6,474 nucleotides of DNA from Candidatus Omnitrophota bacterium (GCA_016206675.1 JACQRD010000017.1:1-6474); one strand, 5' to 3'; shown: positions 1-6,282, numbered from the stretch's first letter. Numbers and translations: made by a program. Notes: generated by a model from the sequence alone, not told the origin.

Positions 1-2
1 CG

Positions 3-140
3 CAGGCCAAGGAGCCCGCGGCGTTTGCCTTTCTCGCGCTGCGCGCCCTGCAGGGCCGCATTAACCATCTGCCTTCGACGACGGGCGCTCACGCGGCCTG
101 CATCCTCGGCACCATCACCCTTGGCAAGCATCGGAGGTAG
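3..140 (+). CDS. anmK: Anhydro-N-acetylmuramic acid kinase, C-terminal end (partial)
   Basis: This is the last 45 codons of a gene cut by the window's left edge, ending in TAG at 138-140. The reading frame gives a peptide beginning QAKEPAAFAFLALRALQGR and continuing NHLPSTTGAHAACILGTIT. This matches the conserved AnmK C-terminus, where a KE-A-AFA-LA helix is followed by a G-NLPS-TGA segment and a final ILG-I strand. AnmK hydrolyses the anhydro ring of 1,6-anhydro-MurNAc and phosphorylates it with ATP to MurNAc-6-phosphate in the cytoplasm, as part of peptidoglycan recycling. The catalytic and ATP-binding parts lie outside the window, so the identification rests on the tail motif only. The symporter gene follows on the same strand after 133 bp. 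The stop codon touches the start of a large palindrome. Confidence 0.82.
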   Translation, partial: QAKEPAAFAFLALRALQGRINHLPSTTGAHAACILGTITLGKHRR

Positions 141-251
141 GTATTCGTTTGTCGGTTACGTAGCCCGTGTCGTTGTTCGGTGACGTTATTCGTCAACAGC
201 AGGGACGAACTACGTCACCGATGAACGAAACGGGCTACGTCACCGAATACC
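140..251. repeat. Long imperfect palindrome between anmK and the symporter gene
   Basis: Positions 153-194 and 204-245 are inverted repeats of each other: 36 of 42 bases pair, with a 9-base loop at 195-203. Outside them GGTATTC (140-146) matches GAATACC (245-251), with a 7-base insertion in the left arm only. The motif ACGTCACCG occurs at 212-220, 237-245 and 257-265 on the + strand, and in inverse orientation at 178-186 (exact) and 153-161 (one mismatch). Copies within each arm are 25 bp apart. The last copy lies outside the palindrome and touches the symporter's ribosome binding site. As RNA this would fold into a long hairpin. There is no T-run after it, so a classical terminator is unlikely. 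It could be a palindromic mobile repeat, an operator array or an mRNA-processing structure; the sequence does not decide. Confidence 0.85.
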
Positions 252-264
252 GAACCACGTCACC

Positions 265-268
265 GGAG
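265..268 (+). promoter_or_regulatory. Ribosome binding site of the symporter gene
   Basis: GGAG lies five bases before the ATG at 274, a normal Shine-Dalgarno position that supports this start. Its first G is also the last base of the fifth ACGTCACCG motif, so the repeat and the translation start are directly joined. Confidence 0.65.
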
Positions 269-273
269 TAGGA

Positions 274-2061
274 ATGCACTGGATTGACTGGGCGATCGTC
301 GCGGCCTTTTGCGCCATCAGCATCGGCATCGGGCTGGCGGTGCGCCGCCTGGCCGGCTCAAGCCTGGAAGCCTATTTCGTCTCCAACCGGTCGCTGGGCT
401 GGTGGCTGGCCGGCACTTCCATCGTCGCCACGGCGTTTTCCTCCGATACGCCGCTGCTCATCACCGGCATGGTGCGCCGCCGCGGCATCTGGGGCGTGTG
501 GGAGGTCTGGGCGCTGGGCATCAGCACAATGCTGGCGGTCTTCGTCTTCGCCAAACTCTGGAAGCGCGCGAATGTGATGACCGAGGTGGAACTGGTGGAG
601 CTGCGCTACAGCGGCCGGCCGGCGGCGTTTTTGCGCGGCTTTAAGGCGCTCTACTGGGGGTTGTTCTACAACTGCTACATCATCGGCGTGTGGCCGGTCA
701 CCGGCATGACCAAGGTGCTGCAGGAGGTCACGGGGTTTAGCCGGGCGGACGCCATCATCGGATCGGTGCTCATCGGCACCCTGTATACCTCGATGTCCGG
801 GCTGTGGGGGGTCGTGCTCACCGACGCGTTTCAGTTCATCTGGGCGATGATCGGCGCCGTGATTCTGGCCGTGTACGCGGTCAACGCCGTCGGCGGGCTG
901 GACGCGCTCTCCGCCAGGCTGCAGGAGACTTCCCTGCTGGCGACGATTCCCCCGCTGACGCACGAGGCCGGCACCGGCTGGCTGACCTCACCCTTCGGAT
1001 GGTTTCTCGGCCTGATGCTGGTGCAGTGGTGGGCGTGGAAGAATACGGATGGCGGCGGGGTGGTGGTGCAGCGGCTGGTCTCCTGCAAGGATGAGCGGCA
1101 GGCGATGCTCTCGGTGCTGTGGTTCAACGTGGCCCACTACTGCCTGCGCTCCTGGCCGTGGATCATCACCGCGCTGGCCTCGGTCGTGCTGATTCCGGAC
1201 CATGCGCTGCTCAGCACCGAGGGAGGCGTGAGCTTCATCGACCATGAACGATCGTACCCGCGGCTGATCACGCTGCTGCTGCCTGTCGGCGTGCGCGGCG
1301 TGCTGGTGGCGTCGTTCTTCGCCGCATTTCTCTCCACCATCAGCACGCAGCTGAACTGGGGCGCGTCCTACCTGCTCAACGACGGCTACAAGCGCTTCAT
1401 CAATCGCCGCGCCTCGGAGCGCCACTATCTGCTGGTGGCGAAAGCGCTGCCGTTTCTGCTCTCGGCGGTCGCGATGTGGGTGGCCTTCGGCAACCACACC
1501 ATCGGCAGCTCGTTTACCTGGATCCTGAATCTGACGGCCGGCATCGGGCCGGTGTACCTGTTGCGGTGGTTCTGGTGGCGGGTCAATCCGTGGAGCGAAA
1601 TCGCGGCGATGAGTGCGAGCGTGCCGCTGCTGCTGTTGCGGCCGCTGATCTTTCGGTGGACAGGCACTCCGCCGGCGCCGCCGCTGGAGCTGCTGTTTAT
1701 GGTGCTCGGGACGGCGCTCGTGTGGGTGCCGGTCACGCTGGCCACCCCGCCGGTGGAGCGGGCTACCTTGAAGCAGTTCTACGCGCGCGTGCACCCGCCG
1801 GGCTTCTGGCGCCACGTGGCGATCGCCGCACCGTCACGAGATCGCTTGGGGATGGACCTGCTGTACTGGCTCCTTGCGACCGTGGGGTTGCTTGCCGCCA
1901 CCGTCGGCCCGCTGCAGGTGATGGTGGGACCTGCGCGATGGGGATGGCTGTGGTGCGCAATCGCCGCGCTGGCATGGACAGTCGTGCTGCGCCGCATCCT
2001 GCAGCAACCTCTCAATACCAAGCATCTAAGCACCAAGCACCAAATCCCAAGCACCAAATAA
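274..2061 (+). CDS. Sodium:solute symporter (SSS family)
   Basis: A 595-residue inner-membrane protein with many hydrophobic segments, typical of SSS (LeuT-fold) transporters that move sugars, amino acids or other small solutes with Na+. Visible family features are the N-terminal helix at about 3-25, then EAYFVSNRSLGWWLAGTSI (32-50) with the following A-FSSDTP stretch. The loop-helix GLWGVVLTDAFQFIWA (176-191) resembles the SSS signature. The helix around 345-375 carries AAFLSTISTQLNWGASYL (350-367); the Ser/Thr pairs there match the position of the Na+-site residues of the family. Further hydrophobic segments lie at about 388-405, 415-432, 443-460, 471-490, 526-548 and 556-574. ATG 274 is chosen for its GGAG site. 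The final residues, about 581-595 (NTKHLSTKHQIPSTK), are coded by an intergenic-type repeat and are probably not native to the family. The substrate is unknown. Adjacency to anmK suggests a cell-wall amino sugar or other sugar (inference). Confidence 0.9.
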   Translation: MHWIDWAIVAAFCAISIGIGLAVRRLAGSSLEAYFVSNRSLGWWLAGTSIVATAFSSDTPLLITGMVRRRGIWGVWEVWALGISTMLAVFVFAKLWKRANVMTEVELVELRYSGRPAAFLRGFKALYWGLFYNCYIIGVWPVTGMTKVLQEVTGFSRADAIIGSVLIGTLYTSMSGLWGVVLTDAFQFIWAMIGAVILAVYAVNAVGGLDALSARLQETSLLATIPPLTHEAGTGWLTSPFGWFLGLMLVQWWAWKNTDGGGVVVQRLVSCKDERQAMLSVLWFNVAHYCLRSWPWIITALASVVLIPDHALLSTEGGVSFIDHERSYPRLITLLLPVGVRGVLVASFFAAFLSTISTQLNWGASYLLNDGYKRFINRRASERHYLLVAKALPFLLSAVAMWVAFGNHTIGSSFTWILNLTAGIGPVYLLRWFWWRVNPWSEIAAMSASVPLLLLRPLIFRWTGTPPAPPLELLFMVLGTALVWVPVTLATPPVERATLKQFYARVHPPGFWRHVAIAAPSRDRLGMDLLYWLLATVGLLAATVGPLQVMVGPARWGWLWCAIAALAWTVVLRRILQQPLNTKHLSTKHQIPSTK

Positions 2062-2160
2062 GCTCCAAATTCCAAACTCCAAGCACCAAACCAGTTTGGA
2101 GCTTGAACTATTGGTGCTTGGAATTTATTTGGGATTTGGGATTTGGTGCTTGGAATTTCT
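2017..2160. repeat. Inverted array of a CCAAGCACCAAATCCCAA-type repeat at the convergent junction
   Basis: This A- and C-rich block on the + strand turns into its complement half-way through. CCAAGCACCAAATCCCAA at 2033-2050 pairs perfectly over 18 bp with 2136-2153. Nested pairs are AAGCTCCAAA 2060-2069 with 2095-2104 (10 bp), and CCAAGCACCAA 2079-2089 with 2111-2121 (11 bp). Degenerate copies of the core AAGCACCAA are spread across the block. It contains both stop codons (TAA 2059-2061 for the symporter; TAA on the - strand at 2127-2125 for the TPR gene) and codes for the last 10-15 residues of each protein. In RNA from either strand it would form a stable hairpin. Its low GC differs sharply from the flanking genes, which suggests insertion of a dispersed repeat. 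Confidence 0.9.
2060..2121. terminator. Possible bidirectional transcription terminator
   Basis: The 63 bp between the two converging stop codons contain two overlapping hairpins, 2060-2069/2095-2104 and 2079-2089/2111-2121. Convergent genes often share such a structure. The stems are not GC-rich and no clean U-run follows on either strand, although the - strand transcript is A/U-rich around the junction. The terminator role is therefore inferred from position and pairing only. Confidence 0.35.
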
Positions 2161-2637
2161 GGAGGATTGTGTGCTTGAGGTTTTCACGGCGTCGATTTTC
2201 TCTTTGAGTTCCTCGGCTTCCTCGGGATCGAGGGCCAGCAGCGTCAGGTACGACTGCTCGGCTAACTCCAGTCGGCCCATCTGCACGTAGGCTTCGCCGA
2301 GATACTCGTGCGCTTCCGCCAGCTTCGGATTCAACCGCAGGGCATCCTTGTAGTAGCGGACGGCGTTCTTGTAATCCTTCAGCTCCTTGTAGCAAAAGCC
2401 GATGTTGTTGAGCGTCTCCGGTTGATCCGGATCGACTTTCAGCGCCCGGCGGTACGCGGTGATGGCCTCGGCGTAGCGCTTCTCGTGCTGGCGCTGGTGG
2501 CCTTCCGCGAAGTACGCGCGCACCTGCTGATCCGCGCTGGAGATTTCCTGGCTCGGTAGTGCGCTGGCCAAGGGAGCCATCAGGAATAGCCCACAACAGA
2601 CAGCACACAGCGCACAGTAAAGGCGATTTTGGATCAT
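2125..2637 (-). CDS. Small exported TPR-repeat protein
   Basis: A 170-residue protein. Residues 1-26 form a signal peptide: a short n-region (MIQNR), a hydrophobic core rich in Cys and Leu, and a probable cut after ASA. About three tetratricopeptide repeats follow, at 37-70 (AEGHQRQHEKRYAEAITAYR region), 74-104 (NNIGFCYKELKDYKNAVRYY region) and 108-138. They show the usual W/L-G-Y-A-F-A-P spacing. TPRs form helical scaffolds for protein-protein contact, here probably in the periplasm. The ATG at 2637 is chosen because it overlaps the tatC stop as ATGA, has GAGGAG four bases upstream, and starts a clean signal peptide. A longer frame back to 2892 would merely run through tatC. The last ten residues (NSKHQIPNPK) are repeat-coded. 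The specific partner is unknown. Confidence 0.82.
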   Translation of the reverse strand: MIQNRLYCALCAVCCGLFLMAPLASALPSQEISSADQQVRAYFAEGHQRQHEKRYAEAITAYRRALKVDPDQPETLNNIGFCYKELKDYKNAVRYYKDALRLNPKLAEAHEYLGEAYVQMGRLELAEQSYLTLLALDPEEAEELKEKIDAVKTSSTQSSRNSKHQIPNPK

Positions 2638-3407
2638 CGCGCTCCTCTGGGTGAGGGCGATCGGCGGGACATCGCCCATCGGGTGATGAGAATGGAGCCC
2701 TCGTAGAGCAGCCACAGCGGCACGGTCATGAGCAGCAGATTCACCGGGTCGGTGGTCGGCGTGATCACCGCCGCGAGGATCACCAGCACCAGCAGCGCGT
2801 AGGGCCGCTGCTGGCGCAGCCACTCCGGCGTGACTAAGCCCACGCAGGCCAGCAGCCAGAGGATGACGGGCAGCTCCGCCACCAGGCCGCACCAGCCCAG
2901 CAGCGCTGCCGCAAACGACAGGTAGGCATCCACCGAAATCACCGGCTCCAGTTGCCGGCGGCCGATGCTCAGCAGCACGCGCAGCGAAACCGGCAGCAGC
3001 CCGTAATACGCCAGCGCCATCCCGGCGACGAACTGCGCGCTGCCCCAGCCGACGAACGCCGCCCCCAGCGCACGCTCAGCCGCCGTCAGGCCTGAGCGCA
3101 CGAACGCCCACATCTGCCACAAGATGACCGGCATGGCCAGCGCCGTCCCGCCGAGGGCCGCGAGCTTCAGGTACGCTGCCAGCGGCTCCGTCGGGCTGAA
3201 GTACGCCAGGCGCGGCAGCGCGGAGGCGGCCGGCTGCTGCAGCCACGCCAGCAGCCGGTCGGCCTGCGTGAGTGCCACCGCCGACGCCGCCAGCCAGACG
3301 GCCAGGCAGACCCCCAGCCGCCGGCGCAGCTCTTCGAGATGCTCTGCGACGGTCAGGGTGCGCTCGCGCACGGCAGATTCGGGCAGTTGTGTGACGGCAG
3401 GACTCAT
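2634..3407 (-). CDS. tatC: Sec-independent protein translocase TatC
   Basis: A 257-residue polytopic inner-membrane protein, the usual TatC size, with six hydrophobic segments. TatC binds twin-arginine signal peptides and forms the core of the translocase for folded proteins. Conserved features in order: HLEELRRRL (23-31) at the N-terminus, P59, FSPTEPLAAYLKLA (70-83), and QMWAFVRSGLTAAER (98-112). F102 and E111 there align with E. coli F94 and E103 of the signal-peptide site. YLSF (162-165), E178 before P180 (E. coli E170), TPEWLRQQRPY (193-203) and TP-TDP with D220 (E. coli D211) follow. ATG 3407 is preferred over an in-frame TTG at 3419; neither has a strong Shine-Dalgarno site. The gene lies 14 bp after lpxD and overlaps the TPR gene by 4 bp. 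No tatA/tatB is in the window. Confidence 0.93.
   Translation of the reverse strand: MSPAVTQLPESAVRERTLTVAEHLEELRRRLGVCLAVWLAASAVALTQADRLLAWLQQPAASALPRLAYFSPTEPLAAYLKLAALGGTALAMPVILWQMWAFVRSGLTAAERALGAAFVGWGSAQFVAGMALAYYGLLPVSLRVLLSIGRRQLEPVISVDAYLSFAAALLGWCGLVAELPVILWLLACVGLVTPEWLRQQRPYALLVLVILAAVITPTTDPVNLLLMTVPLWLLYEGSILITRWAMSRRSPSPRGAR
2642..2647 (-). promoter_or_regulatory. Ribosome binding site of the TPR gene inside tatC
   Basis: GAGGAG on the - strand lies four bases before the ATG at 2637, within the last codons of tatC. It fixes the TPR gene's start and, with the ATGA overlap, indicates translational coupling to tatC. Confidence 0.7.
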
Positions 3408-3421
3408 TGATGAGCGCAAGC

Positions 3422-4480
3422 TTACGAGGAGGACTTCGGTCCGGGCAGCTGCTCCACCCGTTTTTCCAGCGCGTCGACCCGGCCAAGCAGCTGTTTTAAT
3501 CGCTCAACCCACACCGGCAGGCGGCCCACCAGCGCGATCTGCTCCTTCGCCTCTTTCACCGGGCGGGCGGGAAACCCCCAGACTGTTTCGCCCGGTGCTA
3601 CCGACTTGATGACCGGACTGGCAGCACCCACCTGCGCGCGCGCGCCGATTGTCACGTGGTCGACGGCGCCGGCTTGGCCGCCCATCACGACGTAATCGCC
3701 GACCGTCACGCTGCCCGCCAATCCGACCTGCCCGGCCATCACGACATGCTGGCCGATGTGGTCGTTGTGGGCAATCTGCACCAGATTGTCGATCTTCGTG
3801 CCCTGCCGGATGATCGTCGAGCCGATCGTCGCGCGGTCCACGCAGACGTTCGAGCCGAGCTCCACGTCATCCTCGATGATGACGTTGCCCACCTGCGGCA
3901 CCTTCACATGGCGGCCTTCGTGGAGGACGTAGCCGAAGCCGTCGCCGCCGATGACCGACCCGGCGTGGATGCGCACGCGATGGCCGATGTGCGTGCCGTA
4001 GTAAATCGAGACGTTGGGGCCGATGAAGCAGTACTCGCCGATGGTTGTCCCCTGCCCGACGTGGGCGCCGGATTCGATGCGCGTGCCCTGCCCGATCCGC
4101 ACGCCGTCGCCCAATACCGCGTGGGGGCCGATGGACACCTCCGGCCCCAGGGCCACGCTCTTGCCGAGCACGGCGGTGGGATGCACGCCGGCGGCGGCGA
4201 GAGGCTGCGGATAAAACAGCTCCAGCAGCTGGGCGAAGACCAGCTTGGGATTCTTGACGGCGATGCCGGAGCGCCCGCCGAGCTCCTTGATCTGCTCAGA
4301 CACCAGAATGGCGGAGGCGCGGCTAGCCATGGCCAGCCCGAAATGGCGCTCATCCTCGGCGAAGGTGAGCTCCCCTTCGTGGGCGATTTGCGCGCCGTTG
4401 AGGCCGGAAATGCGGATGGAGCCGTCGCCGATGACCCGGCCGTTGACGCGTTCTGCCAGCGTAGCGAGAGAGTATTCCAT
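3422..4480 (-). CDS. lpxD: UDP-3-O-acylglucosamine N-acyltransferase LpxD
   Basis: A 352-residue enzyme of lipid A synthesis. It transfers a hydroxyacyl chain from acyl-ACP to the 2-amine of UDP-3-O-acyl-glucosamine in the cytoplasm. The N-terminal uridine-binding domain spans about 1-95, with the LNGAQIAHEGELTF segment (27-40). A left-handed parallel beta-helix of hexapeptide repeats follows at about 98-290, built from units such as GPEVSI-GPHAVL-GDGVRI. The catalytic motif DNLVQIAHND (231-240) places the active-site His at 238, almost exactly the E. coli position (H239). IHAGSVIGGDGFGY (171-184) is also a family motif. The C-terminus (about 310-345) is a charged helix that may form the trimer coiled coil. 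ATG 4480 is chosen because AGGAA lies 4 bases upstream and the protein then starts like other LpxDs; a TTG at 4501 is possible but weaker. No lpxA, fabZ or bamA neighbours are seen, which is less usual. Confidence 0.95.
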   Translation of the reverse strand: MEYSLATLAERVNGRVIGDGSIRISGLNGAQIAHEGELTFAEDERHFGLAMASRASAILVSEQIKELGGRSGIAVKNPKLVFAQLLELFYPQPLAAAGVHPTAVLGKSVALGPEVSIGPHAVLGDGVRIGQGTRIESGAHVGQGTTIGEYCFIGPNVSIYYGTHIGHRVRIHAGSVIGGDGFGYVLHEGRHVKVPQVGNVIIEDDVELGSNVCVDRATIGSTIIRQGTKIDNLVQIAHNDHIGQHVVMAGQVGLAGSVTVGDYVVMGGQAGAVDHVTIGARAQVGAASPVIKSVAPGETVWGFPARPVKEAKEQIALVGRLPVWVERLKQLLGRVDALEKRVEQLPGPKSSS

Positions 4481-4484
4481 GGGG

Positions 4485-4495
4485 TTCCTATTGTA
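4485..4495 (-). promoter_or_regulatory. lpxD ribosome binding site with an overlapping -10-like hexamer
   Basis: On the - strand AGGAA (4489-4485) lies four bases before the lpxD ATG and supports that start. TACAAT (4495-4490) directly precedes it and resembles a sigma-70 -10 box, but I see no convincing -35 at 16-18 bp. A start at this box would give an almost leaderless mRNA without the Shine-Dalgarno site. The ribosome binding site is therefore the safer reading. Confidence 0.5.
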
Positions 4496-4516
4496 GCCCA
4501 ACCCGACGCTGAGCGG

Positions 4517-5470
4517 CTATTGATTCTTTCCTGGCAGCTGGTGACGGGAGAAGAACTCCCAGATCACCTCGCTGGCAGGCAGCTCGGTAGCCGGGGTTTT
4601 GCCAAAGCGCCAGCCTCGCAGCCCGCCGGGCCAGGCATGGCCGCCGCCCTGGAGGGTATAGAGGAGGACGTCCGCCGCTTCAGCGCAGCCCTCGTAGGCC
4701 TGCTGGCGGATGCGCCCACGCTCTTCGTGCCTTGGCGCGGGATCGCAGCCGTTGCGCGCCGCCCACCAGGAGGCGACATCAGCAACCGCCCGATCCGTGC
4801 GCTGGTCTTTAGCCAGCGCGCCGCGCCCGCCCTCATACGGCACGTAGCGATCCGCCGTGCCGTGGATCATCAGCAGGGGCAGCGGCCGCGACGGGCTGCA
4901 GCGCTCCACGGCGAGCGTGCCGGAGACCACGGCGATGGCGGCGAGGCGATCCGACAGCTCGCACGCCAGCCGATGCGCCATCATGCCGCCGTTGGAGATG
5001 CCGGCGGCGTAAACGCGGGCGGGATCGATGGGATGCGTACGGAGGAGCTGCGCGATGAGCGCGCGAAGAAACGCCACGTCATCGACGCCGGCGTTACGCG
5101 CATAGCCGCAGCAGTTGCCTGCATTCCAGCTGCGCGGAGGCCACCCCAGCCACCCGCTGCCCTCGGGATAGACGACGAAGAAGCCATGCCGGTCGGCCAC
5201 CCGATCCATCTCGGAGATCCGCTGCAGGCTGCGCGGGTTTCCGGCGTCTCCGTGGAGCATGAGCACCAACGGGGCTGCAGATGACACCAGGGCAGGTGCA
5301 TGCACGAGATACCGGCGGGAACGTCCTAAGACGGTGATGGCGCCGCGCGTCTCGCGAGGAGCGGCCGAGGCGTCAGCGGCGGAGACGCCCAGCCCCAGCA
5401 GGAGCGCTGCGGCTAACGGCGCTGCGCGCGAAATCCTGCCCCGACGAACAATCCCAATCCGAGCAGCCAC
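4517..5470 (-). CDS. Secreted alpha/beta-hydrolase, PHB depolymerase / LpqC esterase family
   Basis: A 317-residue predicted secreted esterase. Residues 1-36 form a signal peptide with a basic n-region (RIGIVRRGRISR), an Ala/Leu core and a probable cut after ADASA. The RR pair there is only weakly Tat-like. The hydrolase fold carries the oxyanion-hole HG at 73-74 (MLHGDAGN) and the family stretch WNAGNCCGYARNAGVDDVAF (115-134). The nucleophile elbow GISNGG has Ser159, the acid loop HGTAD has Asp207, and GGGHAWPGG has His278, so the catalytic triad looks complete. Several Cys residues (120, 121, 170, 191, 242, 262) could form disulfides outside the cytoplasm. The family cleaves polyhydroxyalkanoates, feruloyl or other esters; the substrate cannot be told here. 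The GTG start at 5470 is the only plausible one. It lies inside the preceding gene (58-bp overlap) with only a distant GGAG, so coupled translation is likely. It ends 36 bp before lpxD. Confidence 0.87.
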   Translation of the reverse strand: MAARIGIVRRGRISRAAPLAAALLLGLGVSAADASAAPRETRGAITVLGRSRRYLVHAPALVSSAAPLVLMLHGDAGNPRSLQRISEMDRVADRHGFFVVYPEGSGWLGWPPRSWNAGNCCGYARNAGVDDVAFLRALIAQLLRTHPIDPARVYAAGISNGGMMAHRLACELSDRLAAIAVVSGTLAVERCSPSRPLPLLMIHGTADRYVPYEGGRGALAKDQRTDRAVADVASWWAARNGCDPAPRHEERGRIRQQAYEGCAEAADVLLYTLQGGGHAWPGGLRGWRFGKTPATELPASEVIWEFFSRHQLPGKNQ

Positions 5471-6270
5471 CAGGTGGCCGGCTCCGGAATAGGCGAGGTG
5501 GGCGGAGGACCGTTGGAGCGGCCGAGCACTTCGATGCCGCGCACATCGGGATAGCCCCCCGAGCCGACGGCGGAGGGCGAGCCGGTGGTGGAATCGATCA
5601 GGTAGAGGGTGTTGCGCGCGCCGTAGAGGGTGCCGTCCGATGCCACCGCCAGCGCCTGAATGTCGACGCCGGCCTCCCCCACCAGCGCGTTGACGTCGCT
5701 GCCAGAGCCCGTCGATGGATTAAGGGCGATCAGGCCGGCACCGGTAAAGTCGCTGGTGACATCCCAGCCGTAGAGCGTCCCATCCGGCGCGAACGCCAGT
5801 CCTTGGATGCCGGCAAAGCCTGTGTTGCCGATGAGCGTCGGCACGCCGCTGGAGAGGTTGATCGTATAGAGATCGTCCGCCTCCGTCGTGCTAAAGGGCC
5901 CGCCGCCGTTGGCGATCGCAAAGAGGACATCGCTCGACGAAAAGGCCGCCGCCCGGATGGTGCCGGCCGGCAGCCCCGTAATCGTGCCCAGCGAGGTGCC
6001 GGCCCCGGTGGAGGGGTTGATGTCGACCAGCGTGGAGTCAGTGGTCAGCAACGGGTGGCCGGCAACGGTGATGAGCTGGCCGGTACTACTGCGGGCGAGC
6101 GAGTTCAGGCCGCTGAAACCTGAGGAGCCCACAGAGGAGGACGAGCCGCTGGAGCTGTCAATCGACACGACCGAGCCCTCCCAGGACACGCCGAGGATGG
6201 TGGCCGCCGAGGCGCCTGATGCGCCGCTGGCGAGCATGAAGACAAGAAGGGCGACTGATATCTGCCGCAT
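5413..6270 (-). CDS. PEP-CTERM sorting-domain protein with beta-propeller-like repeats
   Basis: A 285-residue predicted surface or matrix protein. Residues 1-22 are a signal peptide cut after SGASA. The body holds about five related units built on the pattern VG-xxGF-x-GLA-x-x-DGTLYG, at about 47-66, 94-118, 147-168, 197-217 and 235-250. Each is preceded by a strand such as LYTINLSSG or LYLIDSTTG; this resembles beta-propeller blades. The tail is a PEP-CTERM signal: PEP at 262-264, a hydrophobic helix (WWLLGLGLFVGAGF) and a basic end (RAQRR). Exosortase recognises this signal at the inner membrane. The protein has no Cys and no Lys. ATG 6270 is chosen because the signal peptide starts there; a TTG at 6306 would add 12 unlikely residues. 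No exosortase gene is in the window. The function of the propeller is unknown. Confidence 0.87.
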   Translation of the reverse strand: MRQISVALLVFMLASGASGASAATILGVSWEGSVVSIDSSSGSSSSVGSSGFSGLNSLARSSTGQLITVAGHPLLTTDSTLVDINPSTGAGTSLGTITGLPAGTIRAAAFSSSDVLFAIANGGGPFSTTEADDLYTINLSSGVPTLIGNTGFAGIQGLAFAPDGTLYGWDVTSDFTGAGLIALNPSTGSGSDVNALVGEAGVDIQALAVASDGTLYGARNTLYLIDSTTGSPSAVGSGGYPDVRGIEVLGRSNGPPPTSPIPEPATWWLLGLGLFVGAGFRAQRR

Positions 6271-6282
6271 GGGATGGCGCTT

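Noticed and set aside
140..265. CRISPR array in the repeated ACGTCACCG region
   Set aside because: The repeats are only 9 bp, occur in both orientations and form a palindrome. There are no unique spacers of constant length and no cas genes.
988..1815. 275-codon open frame on the - strand inside the symporter gene
   Set aside because: The translation is low-complexity Arg/His/Gln-rich and lies wholly antisense to a clear SSS gene.
1476..2207. 243-codon + strand frame overlapping the symporter's 3' end and the junction repeat
   Set aside because: It is out of frame with the symporter, shows no family features, and its end is only the repeat and the antisense of the TPR gene.
2638..2892. N-terminal extension of the TPR protein back to position 2892
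   Set aside because: The extra 85 residues are a frame-shifted reading of tatC. The ATG at 2637 has a good ribosome binding site, an ATGA overlap and a signal peptide.
3656..5284. 542-codon open frame on the + strand, antisense to lpxD and the esterase
   Set aside because: It mirrors two well-supported genes on the other strand in GC-rich DNA. Its translation is rich in His, Asp, Ala and Arg with no domain motif, which is typical of an antisense shadow.
5435..5470. Twin-arginine (Tat) signal in the esterase
   Set aside because: VRRGRIS has the RR pair but lacks the hydrophobic residue expected two places after it. An ordinary Sec-type signal peptide is the simpler reading despite tatC nearby.
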